NCBI RefSeq assembly: GCF_003072065.1 | Contig: NZ_QCYG01000002.1 | Coordinates: 1 to 64,000 of the forward strand | Origin: Thalassorhabdomicrobium marinisediminis | GTDB lineage: Bacteria > Pseudomonadota > Alphaproteobacteria > Rhodobacterales > Rhodobacteraceae | Direction of reading: 5' to 3' | DNA: 64,000 nucleotides | Shown: positions 8,408 to 16,638 of the stretch, piece after piece | Layout of the letters: every line of letters begins with the position of its first letter | Position numbering within the stretch: position 1 is the stretch's first letter | Made by a program: the position numbers and the translations under genes | The notes under the pieces: generated by a model | Told to the model about the DNA's origin: nothing | Seen by the model: only the letters and a program-made list of their open reading frames with translations | Databases searched by the model: none

Positions 8408-10048
8408 TCAGTTCCGGTAATCCCACGGCATCTGAAAATTGCTGCCCCAGATACCTATTTGACCTTCGCGGGCTTCGTTCTCAAGCGCAACATAGTCCAG
8501 TGAATATTCCCGGTAAGCGACCGCAAATCCCTGCGTTACCATCCAGGCGTTGATGTCGATGTTTCCGAGCTTGCAGACAGAGACAAGGCGCCGGTAGCGA
8601 TCGACGTCCTGGGTCCAGCATTCCACAGAACTTCTGCCGATCAATGTGTCGAGTTCGTTGGCGGCAAGCTGCCCGCAGCGATACACATTACTTTCGGCGC
8701 CTCGACAGGGCTGGTTGGATTCAGGTGCATCGATACCATGAAGCCGGATACGCTGCCCATGAATTTCGATTGTGTCTCCATCAACCACGGATGCGGTGCC
8801 GATGACGTCCGCCTGCCCGCGGGTGCGATGATCGTCAATAGTGCTTGTCTCGAGCGCCTCCTCAGGGACGTCATCGAGCGGATTCCTAGCGCCGGCTTCA
8901 CTCGACAATCTTTCTTGGATTGTGTCGGTGACTTCGGGAGACCCATTGGGTTCGATGTCCGCGCTGTTTGGCGATGGCGCCGTCTCCCTTTCGATCTCAT
9001 CGAGAACCCTCTCCCGGTCGAGGGCGACTGAGAAGATCACGCGACGAGAATGCTCGGCATCTTCGAGCCCGTCCTCTGTGAGCACCGGCTTGCCGGAGGA
9101 ATAGCCGATAGCAACCAGGTGCGCCTGTGCCCAACGTTGCGTGTCTTCGCTATCTACGAAATCGAGGCAAGAATTGAGCACGTTCTGCGAACGGCGCTGC
9201 GAGAGATCGAGATTGTTGCGGTAAGCCTCGTCCGGCGTGCTGGTGAGGCTCCATTCGCTCGAGGCATGGCCTTCGATCTGAACGGAGGCGATCTCGAGAC
9301 CGGAACTCTTCAAGACTTCGAGCCAAGGTGCGCAGGCGGCCGACAGGAAGGTTCTGAGCTTTGGTGTGATCTGATCCTTGCCCCGCTCGAAAACGACGCC
9401 CTCAGGTAGCACGATCGAGCCATCGGGCTCGATATGGCCACCGATCTCGTCTACGAGATATCCCAGCTCATCGCGGATCGCTCTTGTCAGTGCCCGCTGC
9501 TCATGCTCTGCCCGAACCAGAACCTCGGAGATGTCCGCGAGACGTTGATCGGCACCTCCTTCCTCAAATTCGCTCTCGGCTGCAGCCAGGGCGCGTATGA
9601 TCATGTCGTTTTCGCCAATCTCGACAAGCTTTGACAGTTCGACCAGTGTTTCCTCGTCGAGCTTGGCAGCGCCGGCCAGAATACGTTGAAGCTGCTCTTC
9701 TTGAATAAAGCGGGTGAACTCCTCTGGCTCGATGGTCTTCATTGCCTCGCGAATGTCGACCCCAGCCCCCTCGATGGTAACCAGAGCTTCCATGCGCCCA
9801 TCGTTGAAGGCTGCCAACAGCTCTGCTTGTTGATCAGGCGACAGATTTCCGTAAGAGGCGATGATTTCCTCCTTTTCCTGACGCAGAATCTCTTTTTCTT
9901 CCTCCGCCCTGGCCTGCCAATAGGTAAATAGCAGCAATAGGCAGAAGGCGAGCAGGATAAATGCTTCTGCGATCGTGAGCCCCATGATGGCTCCACGGCG
10001 ATAATTGCGATCTGCGGTTGCCATGCTTTCGCGGTCGGAAATGGCCAT
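8408..10048 (-). CDS. Membrane-anchored OmpA-domain protein with C-terminal thermonuclease (ZorB-like fusion)
   Basis: This 546-residue protein has one N-terminal membrane helix (LTIAEAFILLAFCLLLLFTY, about residues 24-43) after a basic N-terminus, predicting N-in/C-out topology. A charged coiled-coil stalk (about 45-215) is followed by an OmpA/MotB peptidoglycan-binding domain with VQIEGHASSEW, NLDLSQRRSQNVLNS and ending HSRRVIFSVAL (about 225-345). A linker leads to a staphylococcal-nuclease-like domain (about 415-546). Its catalytic pattern is present: VVDGDTIE, IRLHGIDAPES and DRYRRLVSV supply the Asp, Arg, Asp, Glu and second Arg of the family. MotB or ZorB proteins normally end after the OmpA domain, so the nuclease is an unusual addition. 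It is the last gene of the leftward operon, 34 bases after the channel gene. Confidence 0.85.
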   Translation of the reverse strand: MAISDRESMATADRNYRRGAIMGLTIAEAFILLAFCLLLLFTYWQARAEEEKEILRQEKEEIIASYGNLSPDQQAELLAAFNDGRMEALVTIEGAGVDIREAMKTIEPEEFTRFIQEEQLQRILAGAAKLDEETLVELSKLVEIGENDMIIRALAAAESEFEEGGADQRLADISEVLVRAEHEQRALTRAIRDELGYLVDEIGGHIEPDGSIVLPEGVVFERGKDQITPKLRTFLSAACAPWLEVLKSSGLEIASVQIEGHASSEWSLTSTPDEAYRNNLDLSQRRSQNVLNSCLDFVDSEDTQRWAQAHLVAIGYSSGKPVLTEDGLEDAEHSRRVIFSVALDRERVLDEIERETAPSPNSADIEPNGSPEVTDTIQERLSSEAGARNPLDDVPEEALETSTIDDHRTRGQADVIGTASVVDGDTIEIHGQRIRLHGIDAPESNQPCRGAESNVYRCGQLAANELDTLIGRSSVECWTQDVDRYRRLVSVCKLGNIDINAWMVTQGFAVAYREYSLDYVALENEAREGQIGIWGSNFQMPWDYRN

Positions 10049-10082
10049 TTGGACGCCTACTCGTCAATTATCAATGTCGGGA

Positions 10083-11402
10083 TCACCCGTCACCCGGTGT
10101 GCGACGGCCGGAAAACGACCGCTGGGTGGAAGAGCTGTCGGCTCGTAAAGTGGGGTGGGAAGAACTTTCGCCAGTCTCCGCTGCTCCAGGGGGACTCACG
10201 CTTAGGATTGGCCGCCCCCCTTGAGGTGCTTCGCCACCTGCTTTCGGATCTGCTGCGATGGCGTGAGATACCGATTGATCGGATTGGGTGGCTATCCGAG
10301 TGGCATTCTCATGCGGGCTGACGTTCTCATCGAGCCTGGCGGCGTCGTGACGATTGCGTTTGGCGGCTTTCCTAAGATCTGCTTCCACGTTTTCGGACAC
10401 CTCGCTGATGCGTTCGGTCAAACGTGCGAGATCATTTGTGCTTCGTGTGAGCTTACCCTTGAATGATGCCATGCTCTTGGTGATCGGCACATCGCGCAGA
10501 TCGTCATCGAGCGTGCGAAGGCTTTTAGAAAGAGAGGACAGGCTATCTTCAATCGCTGCAAGGCTTTCTTGGGTCTTAGCAGCGTTGTCGCGCTGTTCTT
10601 CGAGGGCTCCGATATGTGCCTCGCTCAGGCTTTTTGCGCTCTCACCGATCTTGGTGAGACCAACCTGCATTTCCTCGACGGCCGTCTTCGTGCTGTCGCC
10701 GACAGCTTTCGAAATATCTTCGAAGATCGTTTGCGACTGGCGCTCGACGGTATACTTAAGTGTGTCAGTTATTATGCCGCTGCTTTCTGCGATCCGCCCT
10801 TCGGCGCGCTTGACTGCGACATTGATGCTTTCAGCGATTTTGGCCTCCCTCTCGACGGCCATCTGAATAGATTCCGTCGAGAATGTCCGGATGTCTTGCA
10901 CACTTTCCGATAGCGCCACACGGAAGTCGCGCACCTGGTCCTGTAGTTCCCGCCGAGTTTCGCGATCGCGCACCATGATATCGGGTCTGATTTGCATTAG
11001 GAGCACACGCAGGAAAACACCGACGATTGTTGACGAGAGCGCAACGCCGAAGCCAGAGATGACTTCCGGAAGGAGGTCGGTCTGCGCTGTTGCCTGTCCC
11101 GGCGCTGCAACCTGGTAGAGCGTATAGCCCAGCGAGGCGAGAGTGAAGAGAAAGCCCAGATAGTAGCAATTGTCGCCCAGAACCTCGGGCTCCAGCATCA
11201 ATTTACCTGAGAACCAGGAGGTGAGCGCGTATCCGCACAGGATTATGGCGGCAAAGACAGCCACTCCAAAAGGATGGATATTCAGCATTTTCAGAGTGAT
11301 CGAGCCCACTGTGCCAGCTGCAAAGGCCAAGATAAAGGCGACGCGATCGAGACTGTCGCGCGGGCTTACGGCATGCATGCGTGTTCTGCGCGATAAAGCC
11401 AT
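10083..11402 (-). CDS. MotA/TolQ/ExbB-type channel protein with long coiled-coil tail (ZorA-like)
   Basis: This 439-residue protein has hydrophobic segments at about residues 19-42, 46-66, 80-100 and 118-140. The last (GFGVALSSTIVGVFLRVLL) resembles the pore helix of MotA/ExbB/ZorA channels. From residue 150 it is a long amphipathic coiled coil rich in Glu, Lys, Ser and Thr, ending in a disordered Pro/Ser-rich tail. A long cytoplasmic tail is the hallmark that separates ZorA from MotA. Its ATG overlaps the stop of the vWA-like gene by one base (TGATG). With the OmpA-domain partner downstream it should form an ion-driven, peptidoglycan-anchored complex of the ZorAB/MotAB type. The assignment rests on topology and context more than on strong identity. 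Confidence 0.7.
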   Translation of the reverse strand: MALSRRTRMHAVSPRDSLDRVAFILAFAAGTVGSITLKMLNIHPFGVAVFAAIILCGYALTSWFSGKLMLEPEVLGDNCYYLGFLFTLASLGYTLYQVAAPGQATAQTDLLPEVISGFGVALSSTIVGVFLRVLLMQIRPDIMVRDRETRRELQDQVRDFRVALSESVQDIRTFSTESIQMAVEREAKIAESINVAVKRAEGRIAESSGIITDTLKYTVERQSQTIFEDISKAVGDSTKTAVEEMQVGLTKIGESAKSLSEAHIGALEEQRDNAAKTQESLAAIEDSLSSLSKSLRTLDDDLRDVPITKSMASFKGKLTRSTNDLARLTERISEVSENVEADLRKAAKRNRHDAARLDENVSPHENATRIATQSDQSVSHAIAADPKAGGEAPQGGRPILSVSPPGAAETGESSSHPTLRADSSSTQRSFSGRRTPGDG

Positions 11403-12250
11403 CAGAGATCCCCGAGATTTCGGACATCGAACCGTGCCGACGTTCCTTGACTGTCGAAATACCGTGCCCAGAATGTATCGACCTTTAGAGGGTCACCAAT
11501 ATTGGCGGAGGTGCGCGGAATACGCAGAAGCGTCACCCCGACCTCGTCGAGATTGCCAGCGAGGCGCTCGTGCGCACGGGTTTCGGTAAAATGCTCCCAC
11601 CCCTCTGAGCGATAGAATGACAGCACGCTGCTATTCTGAAGCATGTCGGAGACGATCACAAGGCGCCTTAGGCGCGTGGTCGTGAAGTTCGGGGTTCCAG
11701 AGACGAGCGCCTGCAGGCTTTCCATGATCGGAGAGGTGTTCTGGGTTTCGCTTTGCATCATCTTTTCGAGGGTTTCATGAAGCGGCAGCAAGAATTCATC
11801 ATTGTAAGTCTCGCCCAAAATAGATGGATTCTGTATGAGGGGGTTTCCGTCCTCTGCTGTCTGAGGCTTGCACTTGGCAAAGCGCGCTCCCCAATCGGAA
11901 GGATCTTCAGAGACAACTCCCACCGAGAGTAACGTTCCCCGGGGTGAGGACGCAATTTCGTCACCAAGCCAAGTTTGAAGCTGGTTGGCTTGTGACCGCG
12001 TCAGCGGGTCGGTCAAGTCAAGAAGGACCACCATCGCACCAGTGGGCCCTTCTACGGGGCAGAGCGTCACCGCATCGGTTGCATTTGCCTTTCTTTGGCG
12101 GTCAGCCAACCAGAATCCGCCTATAACAAGGGCTACGACTACGACAATTACCACTCCCCAGCCAATTGTGCTCAAGACGCTGGCGGACGAGCTCCGGCGT
12201 CGCGATGACGATCTGCGGGCGGAGCGACGCTTGCGAGGCCGTGCCATCAT
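11402..12250 (-). CDS. Single-pass membrane protein with vWA-like domain
   Basis: This 282-residue protein starts with an Arg/Ser-rich cytoplasmic stretch (MMARPRKRRSARRSSSRRR), then a membrane helix (about residues 28-48). The C-terminal part looks like a von Willebrand A/Rossmann-like fold: strand MVVLLDLTDPLT (a degenerate D-x-S/T-x-S site), a helix with SPIMESLQAL, and strand LRRLVIVSDMLQNSS. It is most likely extracytoplasmic. It overlaps the upstream gene by ATGA and the downstream channel gene by one base, so all three are translationally coupled. A structural or adaptor role in the membrane complex is inferred. Confidence 0.65.
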   Translation of the reverse strand: MMARPRKRRSARRSSSRRRSSSASVLSTIGWGVVIVVVVALVIGGFWLADRQRKANATDAVTLCPVEGPTGAMVVLLDLTDPLTRSQANQLQTWLGDEIASSPRGTLLSVGVVSEDPSDWGARFAKCKPQTAEDGNPLIQNPSILGETYNDEFLLPLHETLEKMMQSETQNTSPIMESLQALVSGTPNFTTTRLRRLVIVSDMLQNSSVLSFYRSEGWEHFTETRAHERLAGNLDEVGVTLLRIPRTSANIGDPLKVDTFWARYFDSQGTSARFDVRNLGDL

Positions 12251-13749
12251 TGGCCTCCCTTGCGTTGGGCAACAACGTCCGCATCACCTTCCAGAGTCTC
12301 GGAAGTGACTTGTTCTTCGGGGTTTTTCGCAGGCTGAACTTGACGGGGCCGAGGTATGTAATTGCCTTGGATGTCTTCGATAGAGCGGTATTCGTCAATC
12401 GAGTGATTGACCTCATCGAAAATCTTTTTGATCGTCTCATCGACGGACTCTGTGATCGCCGCACGCTCTTTTTCCGCATCCTGGCGACGAGGTCCTTCGG
12501 CGTCGGTCTTGTGGAAAGGCTCGAAGCGAAATTCCTCGTTAAAGGTTTTGGGCGCGGGTTCCGTGCGGGCCGCAAGATTGGCGTCATGATAAATCGCGAG
12601 CAATGTCTGGGCCTTTACATCGCATTGCTCTAGGAATGCATTCAGATGCGAACCCAGCGTGCTCTGGCCAAAGAGCGCATCAACACTCTCGTTGATTCCG
12701 CGGCGCACCAGCGTGTCAGCTTCACGCAATTCTTCGATCGCATCGTCACGCTTCTGCGTAAGATCCGCAATCGCCTCGTCGAGTTCTTCCGCGTATTCGT
12801 CGCGAGCCCGAGTAACGTCTCGCTCGACGGCTCCATATCCTGGATAGACGTCAAGCGTTGCCAGACCCTTCAGGAAGGCGAAGAGCGAGATCAGGCAACC
12901 CACTACGATCAGAAGCCAGCTTTCGACGCTTTCGATCCCAAGCGGATTGGAGGTCAGGTTCTCGAGACCCGCTCTGGTCGCCTCCCTCCAATCGCCGATC
13001 ATCTCGACGGAGTCTCGGAAATGCGCGACTCCAAGATTGAAACCGAGAGCGTAGGCAAACCAAAAAAGGAAAACTGCAAGTCCGAAGATCTTGGCGGCGA
13101 AGTTGCGGTGGATAGCCCATCGGCTTCCGAGGCCAGATACAAAAGATGCGCCTACGTTGGCAATCGAAACGAGTGTCGCAGCCATTATGCCACCCAACAT
13201 ACCGAGCTCATTCCGCTGAGCGAATAGATATCCATTGAGGATGACCTCTATCACGAGCAGTAGCATCAGGACCGCGATAGTTTTCATCCAGCCTGCAAAG
13301 TGCTTGGCCTCACGATCAGGGATACCGTGGATATCACGAAAGGTGTCGCGGTATTTATGGGCCCTGCTGACTCTTTCCTTGGGCGTAGTCAGGCGCGCGG
13401 TCCAAATGCGAACCTCTGCCCGGAAATCTGAGGTTGCCTTACCAGCGGCAATCTCAACCTCCTTACGAGCCTCGGATGCCCGGTTTAGGCGTTCTCGATA
13501 GACGCGCAGGTGTTCTTCGAAGTTCTGCAGCCCCTTTCGGCGCAGCTCCTCGACCCGCTCGATGATCTTCATCTCGACGTTGTCTCGGTTAAGTGTGTCC
13601 GCAGGCGGCTGATTCTGCTTGCCTCGTTTGCGGCCCTGCTCTTCCAGCCGTAGCGAGTTGGCGATGGCACTGGAATCAATCGTAGGGAAAACAGACGAAC
13701 CGGGCGCAAAAGCATCTGTCGCGAATAAATTCTTCAAATTCTCAAGCAA
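12247..13749 (-). CDS. Multi-spanning coiled-coil membrane protein, first gene of ZorAB-like operon
   Basis: This 500-residue protein has an N-terminal ~150-residue charged, coiled-coil region and four predicted membrane helices. These are near residues 155-177 (IAVLMLLLVIEVILNGYLF), 183-205, 215-238 (GLAVFLFWFAYALGFNLGV) and 278-297. A second charged coiled coil (ARDEYAEELDEAIADLTQ) and a disordered tail follow. I do not recognise the family. It leads the four-gene leftward operon and overlaps the next gene by four bases. Two cytosolic coiled-coil arms around a membrane core would suit a scaffold or signal relay. Its promoter should lie in 13750-14384. Confidence 0.65.
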   Translation of the reverse strand: MLENLKNLFATDAFAPGSSVFPTIDSSAIANSLRLEEQGRKRGKQNQPPADTLNRDNVEMKIIERVEELRRKGLQNFEEHLRVYRERLNRASEARKEVEIAAGKATSDFRAEVRIWTARLTTPKERVSRAHKYRDTFRDIHGIPDREAKHFAGWMKTIAVLMLLLVIEVILNGYLFAQRNELGMLGGIMAATLVSIANVGASFVSGLGSRWAIHRNFAAKIFGLAVFLFWFAYALGFNLGVAHFRDSVEMIGDWREATRAGLENLTSNPLGIESVESWLLIVVGCLISLFAFLKGLATLDVYPGYGAVERDVTRARDEYAEELDEAIADLTQKRDDAIEELREADTLVRRGINESVDALFGQSTLGSHLNAFLEQCDVKAQTLLAIYHDANLAARTEPAPKTFNEEFRFEPFHKTDAEGPRRQDAEKERAAITESVDETIKKIFDEVNHSIDEYRSIEDIQGNYIPRPRQVQPAKNPEEQVTSETLEGDADVVAQRKGGQ

Positions 13750-14376
13750 ACAAAAGACCTCTCAAAACACGAAACACAGCCTTTTCTTGGCTGCCCCCGA
13801 CATAGTATCGTCAGTCAGCGCCTCGGAGTTTCGGGGAAGATGCCGGTAAGATCAATAGATTAACCTCCGGCCGACGCTTAATTTCCCAGTTTCTCGAGCT
13901 GATCAGTTGTTCAAGTAGCCCCTAGTGGTTGCACCATCGCCACGCTCGCTGGTTTGTCCATCCACCACAGTGTCATTATTTCCGAACCCACCATTCGCCC
14001 ATCTCCATTTGGAAGCCGCACCTGTGCAAAAACGAGCTGCTACCAACTTAACTTCTTTATCGGGCCTTAATCTTCCACTGGAGCGCTGCACTGCAGTGTC
14101 GGGAATGCGGACATCAATCGGAAGTTGCACTTCTCAACGATTAGAAGCAAAGTCAGACTGACACAGTCTTCAGGACAAGCCAACGTCAAAGCCATCTTTG
14201 GAGAAATGCATCTCATCAATTCGCGCAAGCCCTCGGCGGATCGCACTCATCCACGAGGTCCTATTGCTGCCTTGGATTAAGTAAGTGGCGCCTTCTAACC
14301 GCCAACTGAGAAAGCGCCCCCGAGCAGATGAGCCATCCGGAACAGTTCGTAGTGCACGGCGGTCGGGCTGGCTCCG
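13750..14376. other. Intergenic region upstream of the membrane operon
   Basis: About 630 bases separate the start of the leftward operon from the insertion sequence and should contain that operon's promoter. A 75-codon frame with a GTG start (14130-13903, minus; VQLPIDVRIPDTAVQ) has a stop directly upstream and no known relatives that I can name. It could be a small protein or chance. The rest shows no recognisable gene. Confidence 0.4.
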
Positions 14377-14384
14377 GTTCAGTT

Positions 14385-15777
14385 GGTTGTGTCTCGAATC
14401 TGGTGGAAATTCTCCGGCGGCGTTCTCCGAGCATGTGGATTTGGGCCTGATCAGGCCGCGAGGTCAAGGCTGATCGGAGCGATGGGCTGAGCCAGGGTTT
14501 CCCAACCATCCACTTTGCGCATCTGGATCTGGCCCGATGCCATCAGCGCCCAGAGAAGCATCGGCACGGTTTCAGCGCAGGGCAGGACGGTCTGGGTCTT
14601 GATGCGGCGGCGGAACTCCTCGTTCAGGCGCTCGATGGCGTTTGTCGTCCGCGCCGACTTCCACTGTGATGGGTCCAGCCGCGTAAAGGCAAACAGACGG
14701 TCCCCGGCCTCTTCGAGGCTGTCCGCAACCGCGCGGCATTTCAACCGCCATTTGCGTAGGAAGGCCTTGCGACGGCTTTCGACTTCGGCTGCAGTGTTGG
14801 CATAGATCATGTCGCGGTAATCCTCGGTGAGTTCGTCCTGCATCCGTTTCGGGGCGTGGCCGAGAAGATTACGGTGCTTGTGAACCGTGCAGCGCTGGAT
14901 CGGTAGCTCCTCGCCCCAGAGCGCGACGAGTGCCGCCTCCAACCCGGGGGCGCCATCAACAATGACAAATTCCGGTCGCTTCAAGCCTCTCGCATCAAGA
15001 TCGCCGAGAAACTGACCCCAGGCTGCTTTGCTCTCGCCGCCCATATTCTTGATGGAAAGCAGCACTTTCTGTCCGTCCCGGCGCACGCCTATGGCAGCCA
15101 GCACCGATATGTTCGTGGCGCGTCTGTCGATGCGTGTTTTGATCACCGTGCCGTCGAGGATCAGCCGCACGATGTCTTCATCGGCCAGGTTGCGCGTGAC
15201 CCAAGCGTCCCAGTCGACTTTCACCTTGCGCCAAGCGCGGCTGACCACATCCTTGCTCACCGCCCCTTCAAACAGCCCATACAGCGCCCGTTTCACACGC
15301 CGCGTGTTGGTCCCGGCCAGATAGACCGAAGCAATCAGGGCCGCAGCCTTTTTGGTGAGCCGCTGATAGCGCGGCAGCGCCTTCGAGCGCCATTCGGTAA
15401 TTTTGCCGGTCTCATCGATGGCGCGGGCGCGTGGCACGCTCACCGTTTCCGCGCCGAAGGTGCCGACAAGCTGACGCTCGCGATGACCGTGTCGGTAGCC
15501 CGTAGGTTTATTGGAGCCCCGATCATAACGGCAGCGCCCCAGAAACGCGTCCAGCTCCTCTTCGAAGACCGCTTCGATCGTGGCACGGATATTCTCTCGT
15601 AGCCGATCCTCGATCGGATCGTAACCCGCTTCATTGGCCAGTAGCGAAAGCGCGGCAATATCGGTATTGTTCTTCATGATGTGATCTCCCTGGCGGTTGC
15701 TGCCGCCGGTTGGGTGCGTTCAAGTTCACCCGGAGATTACGCCCCCTTCAAATTTCCACCACCTTCGCGACACGACC
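14385..15777 (-). mobile_element. IS256-family insertion sequence, complete
   Basis: The element is 1393 bp. Its ends are imperfect inverted repeats: the left reads GGTTGTGTCTCGAATCTGG and the right, reverse-complemented, reads GGTCGTGTCGCGAAGGTGG, and both continue TGGAAATT. It is flanked by an exact 8-bp direct duplication, GTTCAGTT, at 14377-14384 and 15778-15785. An 8-9 bp duplication is what IS256-family transposases produce. Intact ends, duplication and transposase indicate a recent, probably still mobile insertion. It separates the membrane operon from the KfrA/MobA module. Confidence 0.92.
14451..15677 (-). CDS. IS256-family (Mutator-type) transposase
   Basis: This 408-residue, full-length DDE transposase has the first Asp in RLILDGTVIKTR, the second in FVIVDGAPGLEAAL, the family C-x-x-H motif in RCTVHKHRNLLGHAP and the catalytic Glu in TTNAIERLNEEFRRR. 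The N-terminus contains the usual helix-turn-helix region and GHRERQLVGTFG. No frameshift or internal stop is present. It lies alone within the inverted repeats at 14385 and 15777. Confidence 0.95.
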   Translation of the reverse strand: MKNNTDIAALSLLANEAGYDPIEDRLRENIRATIEAVFEEELDAFLGRCRYDRGSNKPTGYRHGHRERQLVGTFGAETVSVPRARAIDETGKITEWRSKALPRYQRLTKKAAALIASVYLAGTNTRRVKRALYGLFEGAVSKDVVSRAWRKVKVDWDAWVTRNLADEDIVRLILDGTVIKTRIDRRATNISVLAAIGVRRDGQKVLLSIKNMGGESKAAWGQFLGDLDARGLKRPEFVIVDGAPGLEAALVALWGEELPIQRCTVHKHRNLLGHAPKRMQDELTEDYRDMIYANTAAEVESRRKAFLRKWRLKCRAVADSLEEAGDRLFAFTRLDPSQWKSARTTNAIERLNEEFRRRIKTQTVLPCAETVPMLLWALMASGQIQMRKVDGWETLAQPIAPISLDLAA

Positions 15778-16005
15778 GTTCAGTTAGCATTGAAGCTCAC
15801 GGCATCAGTGTCGCGTCGCCCTTCCAACAGTCTAAACGACTTACAAACCTACTGACTTTCCAACTTACCGACCTACAAACTTACCAACATACAGACTTAA
15901 AAACCTTGCGACTGCGACGTGCGGAGAAAGTTTAGAAAGTTTGTTTCCGTGATCCCACGAGCAGACCCACATCACTCCTGAGATGAAAAACACAGGAGAA
16001 GAACG
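15778..16005. other. Region between the IS and the KfrA-like gene
   Basis: This stretch holds the right copy of the 8-bp target duplication (15778-15785), then the AC-rich tandem repeats (15838-15909), then the leader of the KfrA-like gene. A strong Shine-Dalgarno sequence, AGGAGAAG, lies a few bases before ATG 16006. An open frame through the repeats (15681-15935) is a by-product of their 8-bp period. Confidence 0.6.
15838..15909 (+). promoter_or_regulatory. 8-bp tandem repeats upstream of KfrA-like gene (probable operator or iterons)
   Basis: Nine consecutive 8-base units with consensus RACYTACM can be laid end to end: GACTTACA, AACCTACT, GACTTTCC, AACTTACC, GACCTACA, AACTTACC, AACATACA, GACTTAAA, AACCTTGC. 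They also read as 16-bp units. KfrA proteins of IncP-type plasmids bind direct repeats in their own promoter and repress themselves, so this is the likely operator of the adjacent gene. A partition-site or iteron role is an alternative. Confidence 0.7.
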
Positions 16006-16638
16006 ATGCGAAAACCAATATACACCGATGCCGAAATCATCGAAGCCGGGGAGAACCTGCTGGTGCGCCGTGGCGGCGAGGTCTCAGCGACTGACATACA
16101 CAAGGAGCTTGGCGGCAAAGGCAAGTATGCGAGGGTGCGGGATCTTTGGGAAACCCACTGCATCACTCGGGACGAAGAACAGTCCAATGATGACCCACTA
16201 CCAGATGAGGTTCAGGAACAGATCGACCGAGCTATCGCCGGCCTAGAACAATCAATGCAAAATCTCGTCCAGGCACAGATCGCTCGGATGACCGAGCAGA
16301 GTATCCGGCAATTCGCTATTCGCGATCGTGATTTCGTAGTGCTTGAGAGGTCACATGCCAAGAAAGTGCAGACCTTGGAGGCTGAGATCGCATATTTGAC
16401 TGAACGCCTCGACGGATTTTCTGCCGCAGAAGAGGAAGAACACGTTAGCGAGAACGCGGACCGCGCACACGAACGATCTGCATCTGCAAAACCGGCTCCG
16501 GCGCCGGTGGCCCCGGAGGCGGCTCGAAAGACTCCAGATCGACCTCTTCCGAAAACTCATCGTCCTGCTCAGAAGGCGGCGCGTCAGTCTTCCGTGAGGC
16601 CCAGGAAATCGCCTCAGCAAGAACGGACCCGGTCTTAA
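16006..16638 (+). CDS. KfrA-like plasmid DNA-binding protein
   Basis: This 210-residue protein has an N-terminal region typical of the KfrA/plasmid replication-region DNA-binding family: I-x-x-AGENLLVRRGGEVSATDI, then GGKGKYARVRDLWE. An alpha-helical coiled coil follows (about residues 65-135; QTLEAEIAYLTERLDGF), then a Pro/Lys/Arg-rich tail. KfrA proteins bind DNA repeats near their own promoter and aid stable plasmid inheritance. The tandem repeats at 15838-15909 and the good Shine-Dalgarno sequence support this start. The last ~190 bases overlap the relaxase gene on the opposite strand. The basic tail may owe its odd composition to that overlap. Confidence 0.75.
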   Translation: MRKPIYTDAEIIEAGENLLVRRGGEVSATDIHKELGGKGKYARVRDLWETHCITRDEEQSNDDPLPDEVQEQIDRAIAGLEQSMQNLVQAQIARMTEQSIRQFAIRDRDFVVLERSHAKKVQTLEAEIAYLTERLDGFSAAEEEEHVSENADRAHERSASAKPAPAPVAPEAARKTPDRPLPKTHRPAQKAARQSSVRPRKSPQQERTRS

